Of a DNA stretch of 64,000 nt, positions 1 through 9,875 are shown in pieces. The stretch comes from Fagopyrum homotropicum. Its lineage: Eukaryota; Streptophyta; Magnoliopsida; Caryophyllales; Polygonaceae. The notes beneath the pieces are model-generated. The model was not told the origin of the DNA. It worked only from the letters and a program-made list of their open reading frames with translations, and made no database searches. The stretch spans positions 88,222,560-88,286,559 of the forward strand of contig BSWB01000002.1 in the NCBI GenBank assembly GCA_033239125.1. Direction: 5' to 3'. The first letter of the stretch is position 1. Each line of letters starts with the position of its first letter. The translations under genes and the position numbers were made by a program.

Positions 1-174
1 CAAGAACAACAAATAAGTTAGAATTCAATCAACTTAGAATAGAAGAGAGAAAAACTGAAGAAAAGAAAAGACTAACAAAGACAATGATCAATTGCAATGA
101 TCAAAACAAACTCTTTTTGTGATTTTATGACTCTTTTGATGATGGTTGAACGTCCTCAAAGCTCTAATGCCAAT
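1..174 (-). other. 5' leader of CRM-like element C1, running off the left edge
   Basis: This is untranslated leader directly inside the 5' LTR of a minus-strand C element. It matches, in reverse complement, the leader that follows the plus-strand C LTR at 22356-22500. The gag gene would lie to the left, outside the window. No coding sequence is supported here. Confidence 0.75.
161..172 (-). promoter_or_regulatory. Degenerate tRNA-iMet primer binding site (C1)
   Basis: Read on the minus strand this is TGGCATTAGAGC, two changes from the intact site TGGTATCAGAGC seen in the other C copy. It sits three bases inside the LTR end, the expected spacing. Both changes are transitions, as expected from decay of methylated cytosines. 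Confidence 0.7.
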
Positions 175-926
175 TGACACGGGGATTAGCCCGTTTAACG
201 ATCTAGACGAACAACCTGAAAACAATGGAATGAAACTTAGATATGGAGGAATGAGAAGCACGAAAATATAAAGATAGATGGTTAAGAAGAATAGAACTAT
301 GAAAGAACCCTTGAACAATGAATTCAAGAACCAATCCAAAAGACTAATCAACCCTGCTTCTACAACTTGACACAATCAATACGGAGATTGAAAGCACCAA
401 GAGGATGATTATAAACAACTTGCAACACTAATCCCTAAGGATATTAACTCAGACAAGAAGAGTTAAGCCAAAAATCACAATCACAAAGCTCCCCAACAGG
501 CTGGAAATCGCCAATCTGCAACAACAACACAAAAACTGTGTTTAACGTGTATCTTCTGGGTATCTGCCCTGACCTAGCACGCCTAATAACATATATATAG
601 TGTTTATAATGTTAATGAGCTGAAATAATTAACTAAAGGCCCATCAAGACATAAGTTTGGGCTTTTATTCTAAAAAACTTAAAAACACTTAAAACAGTCA
701 AATAAGCTTATTCAACCAATTTGGAACATTTCAGCCTTATGTAGAACCCTTAGGCGTGCAGCTTGTTCCTTGGTGGACCATGATCATCATCAAGGCTCGT
801 TGGCTCATGGAAGGTGAGTTAGGTGGTTCATGGTTCATTGTTAGAAGCAATGCATCCATCTCAACTTGTAGTTTAGCTTGAGCCCTTGTTAAGGGACCTT
901 GACTTACCTTGGATGATCCTTCATCA
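175..926 (-). repeat. 5' LTR of CRM-like element C1
   Basis: This is a 752-bp LTR that aligns along its length with the plus-strand C LTR at 21600-22355. On the minus strand it starts TGATGAAGGATCATCC. Its end, CCCCGTGTCA, is one change from the CCCCGCATCA of the other copy. Because the primer site lies on the low-coordinate side, this is a 5' LTR and the element continues leftwards. The right flank (from 927) is Athila-type pol, so C1 inserted into an older gypsy element. Confidence 0.85.
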
Positions 927-1212
927 TTCTATGGCCATAGAGACATATCAAGCTACACCAGAAGGATCAAATCCACTTCAAATAGGTCCTAATAAACTTG
1001 AATTGAAACCTCTTACTTCTCATGTGAGGTATGCATTTCTGAGGCCTAATTCTACTTATCCGGTGATTGTGAGTGCTAGTTTGAATGATGTGGAACTTGA
1101 TAATTGTTGATTGAATTGAAATTGCATAAGAAATCCCTTGGCTATACAATTGATGATCTAATTGGAATTAAACCATCCCTTTGCATGCACCAGATCTTAA
1201 TGGAAGATGACC
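927..1212 (+). pseudogene. Fragment of Athila-type pol, start of the RT region
   Basis: The frame starting ATG at 931 reads a peptide collinear with the start of the RT polyprotein of element B (36950-37240): the pattern LELKPLTSHVRYAFL is followed by TYPVIV. A stop at 1108 and a frameshift follow, after which the match resumes (GYTIDDLIGIKPSLCMHQI) and then ends near 1212. Only about 95 codons remain, before the catalytic palm. The left side is cut by the C1 LTR and the right side by the copia LTR. This is a relic of a gypsy element older than both neighbours. Confidence 0.75.
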
Positions 1213-3160
1213 GCCTTTGTTCGCTCTCAAATGTGTGTCAAAGAACCGAATAGGTGAATAATAAGGATATAATAGTCTAGAAGCGGGTTGAATAGAGTAT
1301 TGGAACTTTTCACAATATCGTACATCAAGGATTTAAAACTAACCTCAAGGCCTTGAAGTCGATATGTGCGCTTAGTGACAAAACTGTTTCTAAAGGCTTT
1401 AAAGTGGATTTCAAGGCCTTGACTTCGAAATCTGCAAAAATTGTTAGTGACAATATAAGCGATAGAATGTGCTGAATATAAAAGATCGACGCGACGATAT
1501 GTTTACGAAGTTCGTCCCTAACAGTCTACTCTCCGCCTAGGGTTTCCGACCCTAGGAATTTAACTATCTATTATCTGCTTTTTGTGATTCCTATATACAA
1601 CCTAGAAGAACTTCACTTCTTCTCTCAATGTAGCCTCAACGCTACGATCAAGTCAACTCTAATCTAGCAATAATAGCCTAGTGACTTTGTAGAGTAACAC
1701 ACTCGAGTATAACACTCTCTAGATATGTGAATGAAGCTCTTGTGTTTATCTTCACTCTAAGGAAGTAAACTAATGTAAGCTTAAAGAGGAAGAAAAACTT
1801 TTGGATTGATGAAAATGTTCTCGTAAGATCACTTGGAGACTTGGTTTCTTATCCGTGTAAGCTCTTGTTATTCTTCTTCAATCACCATCTTCATTTATAA
1901 TCTTCTATGGAGATCTTCTTTATCCATTGTAACGTTTCTATTTCTCAATAGAATATTGATACGGTATTAGTCCGTGGATTAGTCGATCTAGGTACAATGA
2001 TCTGAATCCGGCTGAATGAAGCGAATCCAGATGCGGAATGAAACGTGGAGATGGAATGGATGCAGGAGGATGTTGAGAAGAACCAAAGGGAGTCAACAAA
2101 AAGAACCAAGGCTGAAGAGCCAAGACCCCGCTTCGTGAATGCCCTAGACCCGTCTCCAATACAACTTTACACTAGCTCCGGCTGGACTAGCACAAAGAGG
2201 GACTCGTGAAGGCTCGAAGCACCAATCCGAAGGCGGTTGACACGAACAAGCTCAGCCAAGCAAACAACGACAATGCCAACCAAAAACTCTCTTGTTCTTT
2301 GATTGATTTTGTGAATGATTACAGACGATAATTCTTAGCAAAAATAAAACGTCCCCTACTCAGCAGCTAAAGAGACTATATATAGACTCTTTTATCTAGA
2401 CAAAATAAAGAAAAGAAAAATAAAACATTGGTGGAAGGTGGTAACAAGAGAGCTTCCACAAATGTAGTTTTTAGAGCCCAAAAGGATGATCCGGCTGAGG
2501 GAAATGGGCTGACTTGTTCAAAACAGATCCATGAGTGATTTAGACGTTTTTTAAGAGCCCAAATGGATGATCCGATTGAGGGAAATGGTTACTCTTTTTG
2601 GGCTGCCTGGGACGTGAGCAACGTCGAGCTTGCCAACCACTCCGGACTTGATGGCATCATGCTTGTTGTCCCATTTCCTATGCTTGCTTGCTCGTCCATA
2701 TTCCCCACCTTGTCCTTGTCTTGTTTGCTTGATTTATTGGCTGGCGTGGCTATAAGATCCAGCTCTTGTTGTTCCAACGTCTGCATGGTCTCTTCCCTTT
2801 GCTTGCTTGCTTGCTCCTGCATTCACCAAGAGATTAACACATGATGCATTGAAGTTAAATGGTTCACGCATGGTGCCAAGCAATAGCACTTCCCTTGACG
2901 TAACTTCTTGGATCTCCTTAGCTCTTGCCCTAGTAATGGGCCCTTGATATCTTCCATGTGATGGTCCTACATCAAATATGCTGCTTAGTTGAACGAGATC
3001 TTTGTTGTGAAGTAGCCGTTGTAAGATCTTCAAACTCAAACCGTAGATCTTCTCTTGATAGTCGTTGTAGATCTTCTTCACTGTATCCTCTTGTTAGATA
3101 TATGCATGCAAATAAATATTTCAAAAATGAGAATATAGTAATGTCGGATCGATCGCATAT
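1213..3160 (-). repeat. Putative copia 3' LTR (interrupted by A0)
   Basis: The region lies just beyond the polypurine tract and contains a TATA-like GTTGTATATAGG on the minus strand (about 1595-1606), as expected for a copia LTR. Excluding the 1018-bp A0 insertion and its target duplication it is about 0.9 kb. I could not fix TG/CA ends or a target duplication because the other LTR is missing. It contains copies of the palindrome TCAAGGCCTTGA at 1345-1356 and 1411-1422. Confidence 0.5.
1957..2974 (-). repeat. Solo LTR of family A (A0)
   Basis: This is a single A-family LTR of 1018 bp with the proper ends, TGATACGG at the low side and CCTACATCA at the high side (plus-strand reading). It is bounded by a perfect 5-bp target duplication AATAT at 1952-1956 and 2975-2979. 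No internal sequence or second LTR is present, so it is a solo LTR left by LTR-LTR recombination. It interrupts the copia LTR. Its internal minisatellite is shorter and more degraded than in other A copies. Confidence 0.9.
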
Positions 3161-3167
3161 AATTTAT

Positions 3168-3182
3168 CCCCCTTTGTCTTTC
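3168..3182 (-). promoter_or_regulatory. Copia polypurine tract
   Basis: The minus strand reads GAAAGACAAAGGGGG, a purine-rich tract of the type that primes plus-strand synthesis just upstream of a copia 3' LTR. Its position between the env-like remnant and the putative LTR fits. Confidence 0.55.
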
Positions 3183-3320
3183 AACAAGGGAGAAAAGTAA
3201 TAAAGTACTGGAGTTTAAAAAATATTACAGACCCACAATTCAAAAACGAAGTTTTAAAAGCATCCCACAAACGCAATTCAATGCCTTGAAATTAAAACCA
3301 AAGAAAATTTGAAGTGCATA

Positions 3321-3373
3321 TCAAGGCCTTGACATCCAGTTTCAAGGCCTTGAAATCGATTTCAAGGCTTTGA
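3321..3373. repeat. Cluster of GGCC-centred palindromes in the copia 3' region
   Basis: Two near-adjacent perfect palindromes occur here, TCAAGGCCTTGA at 3321-3332 and TTTCAAGGCCTTGAAA at 3340-3355, followed by an imperfect copy at 3360-3373. The same word recurs elsewhere in this copia element (1345, 1411, 5121-5140, 10534) but I do not see it in the gypsy elements. Confidence 0.75.
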
Positions 3374-3549
3374 AATATACTCCTGGTACCACCGTGAATT
3401 ACGATGTCCGCGTCCTTGAATATCATCGTAGCACTTCTGCCTCCATCTGGTATGGGCTTCGTCCAAGATTTTCATTTTCTTGTATTCATCCACCATGCGT
3501 TCGTCCATAACATTCCAGTATTTTTTCACCACGCCAAACTATTCAACAA

Positions 3550-4772
3550 TCAGAATGTCAGGCTTCTCAAAAGGTGGTTCACGAATAGGTTTATTCTTGG
3601 CATTTTTGTAGCGTTGAAGCAACACTCTGAAGCTTTTTCCTTTGTTTGCTTTGCATCATCATCATTTAGAGGCATTATGCTTCCTGCAGCTGTGTAGGTA
3701 AGATCATTCAGATGAAACATGTGATTTACCTTTGAGTGCATTATTGCCAGGAGATCTTGAGAAGCATACAGTCGGTCATTGATCTCATACCTAAAATGAA
3801 CCATATCTATGCGCAAGGTTTCCAAACAAAATTCCACAACATCCAATATTTGAGACGCAGAAGACGAGCCTGTATCCTATCCTTCAAAGTCCCCTCTCTT
3901 GTTAAAGTCTTTTCAATACCTAGACTTTCAAAGCAATCTTCATCTATTTTTCTAGAAGCCACCTGTGTGTCCTCATTCGCAGTGTCGATTGAGAAATACT
4001 TGAAGATTTTTGGAAGGAGATTAACATAGGGAAGGGGATTTTCGCTAGTGGAGTTAATTGTGTGTAGCATTTGGTTTAGAATAAGGTTTGGAAGATCAAC
4101 ATCTAAGCCATTTAGCACCTCATACAACAACTCAAAAATTAGTGCAGTTAACAAATCTCTACATTTGGATCCAGGTATTATGCATCTCACAAGCACAGTA
4201 AACACTATTCTTGCTTCAAGGGTGAGAGACGAATGGGATGGCTGTTGAGATGAGGAGTTTGGAGGAAGAAGTTGTTTTTTGGGCCAACTAGACACTTTTG
4301 GCTCCTTGAGGGTGATCATAGAAGGTAGAGGTGGGAAGCCCTAAAATTTGAGCAAGAATTGAAGAGGTAAGAGTGATCGATTTACCTTTTACAATGGATT
4401 CTAGGGTTAGCTCCCCCTTTCTCTTCTGGCGGTTAGATTCACAAAAAATAACATTGTGAGCCTATTAAACCCTATCTCCCCTGGATTAAGAAGTTTCTAG
4501 ATTGAGCATCCCCTGAGCAGTCTAATCTATGGCAAGTCGAGAGATAGTAGAAACTCTAAATTGACCGACTCGCACATGCAGAGTGGCCGGTTGTTAAACC
4601 TATCGATCCAGATTCCTTTTGCTTTGTGATTCCTGGACCAGTTCATTTGGATTCCCGTTTGAGCACAAATGGTGATATTTTCCAAAGGAGACGGTGTAGA
4701 AGAATCTGATGAGATGTGTACCACTTTATCCATTGATGGTCTAGGGGTGGAGTTTCTGGAGTGCTTTGTCAC
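3550..4772 (-). pseudogene. Env-like ORF remnant downstream of copia pol
   Basis: Three overlapping minus-strand frames (4772-4527, 4319-3807 and 3846-3550; 81, 170 and 98 residues) are pieces of one broken gene. The middle piece has the pattern of the plant envelope-like / plant-transposon domain found after pol in Sirevirus and some gypsy elements: a hydrophobic helical stretch with DLPNLILNQML, then a LPYVNLLPKIFKYF-type block. The N-terminal piece is Ser/Pro-rich. The function of this family is not established. I infer the assignment from pattern and position; frameshifts near 3830 and between 4527 and 4319 break it. Confidence 0.55.
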
Positions 4773-5194
4773 TGGGGATGAGGCATCACAGGTTGATGGT
4801 CGTTAGGGAGCCATGGATGTCCGTTTGTGAGAGAAAGAGTTCTTGAAATTTGAAAGAGAAAAACACAAATGAGGTTCTGTAATGCGTTGAAGGAAGGAAA
4901 ATAGATAAGTGGAAGGGATGATTGTTTTTAAAGGGGTATGTCATATCAATTTAAGGCATATCAAGATCTTGAGAGATCATGGTCTTGATAACCGAAATTG
5001 ATTTGCATGTTTTCCTAATAAATCAAAATCAATTTTCAATCATCAAAAAAGATTGAAATCATTAATCCAATCCGTGATTATCATTGTTGTCCTTGAAACC
5101 CGTTTCAAGACCTTGTGTTGCATTTCAAGGCCTTGAAATGAAAAAGTGGACTGCATTATACGGAGAAAATAAAACGATTTACTCTCCTTAAGAT
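4773..5194. other. Copia non-coding spacer between RNase H and env-like remnant
   Basis: No coding frame is supported here. The stretch contains a perfect 20-bp palindrome at 5121-5140 with core TTTCAAGGCCTTGAAA, and a further imperfect copy just before it at about 5092-5116. Confidence 0.6.
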
Positions 5195-6270
5195 AATGCT
5201 TCATTGTTCAACATATCAAGACTAATCTAATATAATTGAATCGACCTTCAGATAGAGGCTTAGTGACTATATCCGCAAGCTGCAAGTTAGTCAAAATAAA
5301 AGATATCTAAACATCACCTTTTTCAACATGATCACGTATGAAGTGATGTCTTACGTCGATATGCTTTGTTCTTGAATGCTGCACAAGATTTTTAGTTATC
5401 GAAATAACACTAGTATTATCACATTTAATAGGTATACCTTTCAGATCAAAGCTAAGGTCACGAAATTGTTGAGCTATCAAGAGGATTTGTGAACAATATC
5501 GTCTAGCAGCTATATATTCGGCTTCTGCAGTGGATAGAGCGACAAAATTTTTCTTCTTGTAGTGCCAACTGATTAGGGATGACCTTAAGATTTGGCAACA
5601 TCCAGAGGTGCTCTTTTTATCAATCTTATAGCCTGCAAAGACTGCATCTGAATAGCCAACGAGGTGAAACGAGTTTGGACGTGGATATCATAACCCTAAA
5701 TCCTTAGTGCCATTAAAATACCAAAATATCCTTTTGAAAGCTATCAAGTGTGACTCTTTGGGATCAGCTTGAAATCTTGCACACATGCACACACTAAACA
5801 TCATGTCAAGTCGACCAGCGGTTAAATATAACAAAGAACCGATCATACCTCAATACTCCTTTTGTTTGAAAGTCTTACCATTCTTGTCTTGATCTAATGA
5901 AAGAGTAGAACTTATAGGAGTTTTTGCTACCTTGGATTGATCCATTTTATATTGCTTGAGTAAATCCTTGGTATACTTGCTTTGATTAAGAAAGATTGCT
6001 TTCTTAGCTTGAGTAACTTGAAGATCAAGAAAGAAATTCAACTCTCCCATCAAGCTCATTTTGAACTCTCTACACATAATATCTGAAAGTTCCTTGCATA
6101 GAGAATCGTTAGTAGTACCAAATAATATATTATCAACATAGATTTGTACTACTAATAAATCGTTGCCTCTGATTTTGACAAATAAAGTTTTGTCAATCAA
6201 ACCTCTTCTGAAATCATTTTTAAGGAGATAGTTGGAAAATCTTTCATATCAAGCTCAAGGAGCTTGCTTA
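5195..6270 (-). pseudogene. Copia reverse transcriptase C-terminal part and RNase H
   Basis: The minus strand encodes the second half of a Ty1/copia RT: the YVDD-type catalytic motif appears as YVDNILFG (one Asp changed to Asn), followed by MSLMGELNFFLDLQV and the KYTKDLLK block. Below 5850 come the RNase H motifs: a CDNTS-like block, HSRTKHIDVRHHFIRDHV, and a final LADIVTKPL-type motif near 5270. The longest open stretch is 5850-6200 (116 codons); the rest has stops and frameshifts. The N-terminal RT half lies at 9876-10400 beyond A1. The changed catalytic Asp and the stops make it non-functional. Confidence 0.85.
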
Positions 6271-6275
6271 AGACC

Positions 6276-7482
6276 TGATACGGTGTTAATCCGTGATTGA
6301 GTCGATTTAGGCACAATGATCTCGAATCCGGTTGAATGAGGCGATTTCAGAATGCGGAATGGAACGTAGGTGATGAATGGCGCAGGAAAGGTGAGAGAAG
6401 AACCAAAGAGAGAGTCAATGAAGGAACCAAGGCTGAAGAGCCAAAACCCCAATCGTGACTGCCCTAGACCCGTCTCCAATACAACTTTACACTAGCTCCG
6501 GCTGGACTAGCACAAAGAGGGACTCGTGAAGGCTCGAAGCACCAATCCGAAGGCGGTTTGACACAAACAAGCTCAGCCAAGCAACAACAGCAATGCCAAC
6601 CAAAAACTCTCTTGTTCTTTGATTGATTTTGTGAATGATTACAAATGCAATTCTAAGCAATGGAAAAAACGTAACTAATCTGCAGCTAAAGAGGCTATAT
6701 AAATAGACTCTTTTATCTAGACAAAAATAAAGAAAAGAAAGCTGAAAAAATTAGTGGGAAGGTGGTAATAAGAGAGCTTCCTCTAATGTAGCTAACAACC
6801 TAACAAACCACTAATCAGCATGGAAATAGGCTGAATTATTCAAACATATCTTTGGGAGTGAGCTGGCCGATTTCTAAGAGCCAAATGGGCTATCCGAATG
6901 GGCTGCATTGTTCAACAGATCCATGAGTGATTTGGATGTGTTTAAAGAGCCCAAATGATGATCCGAATAAGCTGAATTGTTACTCTCTTGGGCCTCTTTG
7001 AACTTGATCAGCTGGCTGCCCTCTTGGGCTGTTTTGGACGTGAGCATCTCCTCCCTTTCCTCTTGGGCTGCCTTGGACGTCTCCTCCCTTTGCTCTTGGG
7101 CTGCCTTGGACGTGAGCAGCAGGCTAACCTCGTGGGCTGCTTTGGACGTGATCAAAAGCCTCCTCTTGGGCTGCATTGGGCGTGAGCAACAGCCTCCTCT
7201 TGGGCTGCATTGGCGTGAGCAACAACCTCCTCTTGGGCTGCATTGGCGTGAGCAGCAACCTCCTCTTGGGCTGCATTGGCGTGAGCAACAACCTCCTCTT
7301 GGGCTGCATTGGCGTGAGCAACAGTCTCCTCTCCTGGGCTGCAAGGGACGTGAGCAACAGCCTGCATGGTCTCCTCGAGCTGCATGGGAAGTGAGCACGT
7401 CGGCATGGTCTCCTTGCTTGGTTCGCTTGCTCCTACATTCACCAAAAGATTAACACATGATGTATGGAAGTTAAATGGTTCA
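6276..7482 (-). repeat. Truncated 3' LTR of A1
   Basis: It starts with the plus-strand word TGATACGG at the target duplication and aligns with the 5' LTR until 7482, where the U3 head (about 120 bp in the 5' LTR) is missing and gag sequence begins. It carries the minisatellite array at about 7006-7340. Confidence 0.9.
7006..7340. repeat. Minisatellite in the A1 3' LTR
   Basis: The core unit on the plus strand is 33 bp, containing CTCTTGGGCTGCATTGGCGT; at least four near-identical units occur at about 7190-7330, flanked by diverged 33-36 bp units. Read on the minus strand in the pol frame each unit gives an 11-residue peptide with core NAAQEE. Confidence 0.85.
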
Positions 7483-7904
7483 AAGACGGGAATTTTGATT
7501 TTGACCTTTCCGAGTCCGTCTTGCTCTTGATAGGGCCGAAGGTTATCTCGTCCTTGCCTTGGCTGCTGGAATGGCCGATTGTAGCCCTCCCACGTGTGGT
7601 CCTCAGCTTCATTCCGTCGCTGAAAGTCATCAACAAATGGTGGCATGTTAGAAGCATTAGGAAGGACGTTGGACTGCACATTACCTTGATCCGGAGGATC
7701 CGGCTCTCTAGTAACGCGTGAAGGACCGCCAAACTCATAGTTGGTTCTCAAAGGTGGTGTTCCGGCTGGTGGTGTTCGTGCTTCCATAGTCTCCACTCGC
7801 ATGGATAGTTTAGCTACGGAATCGGACAATTGTTTCAATAGACTGATCATCTCAGGTGTGACGGTCTCGCTACTCGACTTGCTGGGACTTAGGGACCTGG
7901 ACAT
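7152..7904 (-). CDS. Gag N-terminus fused in frame to LTR-encoded repeats (A1)
   Basis: From the ATG at 7904 (minus strand) the frame gives the Gag start MSRSLSPSKSSSETVTPE and a proline/glutamate-rich linker up to the KVKIKIPVFE motif, where the capsid homology region would begin. There the deletion joins it to the LTR tail (PFNFHTSCVNLLVN) and then to tandem units of the type VAHANAAQEEV. Compared with the A2 Gag at 30398, the capsid domain, zinc knuckle and all enzymes are missing. The frame is open for about 250 codons, mainly because the repeat unit is a multiple of three and lacks stops. I do not claim it makes a functional protein. An upstream TTG at 7910 is also in frame, but the ATG matches the other copy. 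Confidence 0.6.
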   Translation of the reverse strand: MSRSLSPSKSSSETVTPEMISLLKQLSDSVAKLSMRVETMEARTPPAGTPPLRTNYEFGGPSRVTREPDPPDQGNVQSNVLPNASNMPPFVDDFQRRNEAEDHTWEGYNRPFQQPRQGRDNLRPYQEQDGLGKVKIKIPVFEPFNFHTSCVNLLVNVGASEPSKETMPTCSLPMQLEETMQAVAHVPCSPGEETVAHANAAQEEVVAHANAAQEEVAAHANAAQEEVVAHANAAQEEAVAHAQCSPRGGF

Positions 7905-7910
7905 GCTCAA

Positions 7911-8507
7911 GTAACAAACAAAAAAACTGGTTAGGTTAGAAAAACAAAGATCTCACTTGTGTATCGCTCACACTCTCGTTGGTATTGCCTAGCTGGTGGC
8001 TCAAGTTGTAAGGATCCAACACCTTAAGATCGCGATTTCCGAACCTTCTTAGCAACCCTTTGGAACTAGAACTGCATAAACTGATGTTAGTGTCGGAGAT
8101 GAATCAAGACACCCCTAATTGGAGTATTGACTGTTGGGTTGGTGTAGGTATGGTAAATTGTGTTTAGAATGACGTTTTGAGATGATTGAAAGAGTTTGCT
8201 TGTGCTTGATTAATTAAAAAGGGCTAGCCGTTTTGTATAGTCTTTTTTTTTTTTTTTGAAAGATCTCTTAGACTTTGTCAAAGATTTTGTAGGAGAGAGG
8301 TAACCGAAATTGATTCAATGAGACGTGTGGGAGAGCAGGTTACCGAATTGTGTATGCAGCGTTCGAGCTCTTTTTGCTTTTGTTGTGTTTACTCTCCTCA
8401 AGATGTTGTCCGGCTTTTGAATTTGCACACTTCAAGCACAAGTTAGATCTCAATTGGATAAGCAATAAGGTTAACAAGAAGAAGAAGTGATCAATTGTAC
8501 CAACTGA
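7911..8507 (-). other. 5' leader of A1
   Basis: This is untranslated sequence between primer site and gag, collinear with the A2 leader at 29780-30397. It includes a poly-T run near 8246-8260 (poly-A on the coding strand), also seen in A2 at 30043-30060. Confidence 0.8.
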
Positions 8508-8519
8508 GCTCTGATACCA
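8508..8519 (-). promoter_or_regulatory. tRNA-iMet primer binding site (A1)
   Basis: The minus strand reads TGGTATCAGAGC, complementary to the 3' end of plant initiator Met tRNA, two bases inside the 5' LTR. It fixes the orientation of A1. Confidence 0.92.
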
Positions 8520-8521
8520 AC

Positions 8522-9870
8522 TGATACGGTGTTAATCCGTGATTGAGTCGATCTAGGCACAATGATCTCGAATCCGGTTGAATGAGGCGATTGCAGAATG
8601 CGGAATGGAACGTAGGTGATGAATGGCGCAGGAAAGGTGAGAGAAGAACCAAAGAGAGAGTCAATGAAGGAACCAAGGCTGAAGAGCCAAAACCCCAATC
8701 GTGACTGCCCTAGACCCGTCTCCAATACAACTTTACACTAGCTCCGGCTGGACTAGCACAAAGAGGGACTCGTGAAGGCTCGAAGCACCAATCCGAAGGC
8801 GGTTTGACACAAACAAGCTCAGCCAAGCAACAACAGCAATGCCAACCAAAAACTCTCTTGTTCTTTGATTGATTTTGTGAATGATTACAAATGCAATTCT
8901 AAGCAATGGAAATAACGTAACTAATCTGCAGCTAAAGAGGCTATATAAATAGACTCTTTTATCTAGACAAAAATAAAGAAAAGAAAGCTGAAAACATTAG
9001 TGGGAAGGTGGCAATAAGAGAGCTTCCTCTAATGTAGCTAACAACCTAACAAACCACTAATCAGCATGGAAATAGGCTGAATTATTCAAACATATCTTTG
9101 GGAGTGAGCTGGCCGATTTCTAAGAGCCAAATGGGCTATCCGAATGGGCTGCATTGTTCAACAGATCCATGAGTGATTTGGATGTGTTTAAAGAGCCCAA
9201 ATGATGATCCGAATAAGCTGAATTGTTACTCTCTTGGGCCTCTTTGAACTTGATCAGCTGGCTGCCCTCTTGGGCTGTTTTGGACGTGAACATCTCCTCC
9301 CTTTGCTCTTGGGCTGCCTTGGACGTCTCCTCCCTTTGCTCTTGGGCTGCCTTGGACGTGAGTAGCAGGCTAACCTCGTGGGCTGCTTTGGACGTGATCA
9401 AAAGCCTCCTCTTGGGCTGCATTGGGTGTGAGCAACAGCCTCCTCTTGGGCTGCATTGGGCGTGAGCAACAGCCTCCTCTTGGGCTGCATTGGCGTGAGC
9501 AGCAGCCTCCTCTTGGGCTGCATTGGCGTGAGCAGCAACCTCCTCTTGGGCTGCATTGGCGTGAGCAACAACCTCCTCTTGGGCTGCATTGGCGTGAGCA
9601 ACAGTCTCCTCTCCTGGGCTGCATGGGACGTGAGCAACAGCCTGCATGGTCTCCTCGAGCTGCATGGGAAGTGAGCACGTCGGCATGGTCTCCTTGTTTG
9701 GTTCGCTTGCTCCTACATTCACCAAAAGATTAACACATGATGTATGGAAGTTAAATGGTTCACGCATTGTGTCAAGCAATAGCACTTCCCTTGCCATAAC
9801 TTCTTGGATCTCCTTAGCTCTTGCTCTAGTAATGGGACCTTGATAGCTTCCATGTGATGGTCCTACATCA
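8522..9870 (-). repeat. 5' LTR of A1
   Basis: This is a complete 1349-bp LTR with ends TGATACGG and CCTACATCA (plus-strand reading), abutting the target duplication AGACC. It is 258 bp longer than the A2 LTRs, largely because of the expanded minisatellite. Confidence 0.93.
9252..9635. repeat. Minisatellite in the A1 5' LTR
   Basis: Diverged units are followed by about six close copies of a 33-34 bp unit (9430-9612) sharing the core CTCTTGGGCTGCATTGGCGT. Single-G length changes (TTGGGCGTGAG versus TTGGCGTGAG) shift the frame between units. Copy number differs from the 3' LTR of the same element. Confidence 0.85.
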
Positions 9871-9875
9871 AGACC

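Larger units (their letters stand above)
6276..9870 (-). mobile_element. Family A element A1 with pol deleted
   Basis: It is bounded by target duplications AGACC at 6271-6275 and 9871-9875, and the flanks rejoin the copia RT motif KALYGL/KQAP. It keeps a full 5' LTR (8522-9870), primer site, leader and the N-terminal third of gag, then jumps straight into a truncated 3' LTR (6276-7482). All of pol and most of gag are missing. The jump has a 4-bp microhomology (TTCA, 7479-7482), suggesting illegitimate recombination. The two LTRs are very similar, so insertion was recent relative to the decayed copia host. Confidence 0.92.

Noticed and set aside
7190..7330. Regularly spaced repeat resembling a CRISPR array
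   Set aside because: Units are directly adjacent 33-mers without unique spacers, lie in an LTR and are plant DNA; it is a minisatellite.
6977..7453. Overlapping ORFs on both strands over the A1 minisatellite (also at 9223-9733, 15825-16182, 28702-29101, 51933-52413)
   Set aside because: The repeat unit is a multiple of three without stops in several frames, so all frames look open. Only the minus-strand (A1) or pol-sense frame that continues gag or pol has support.
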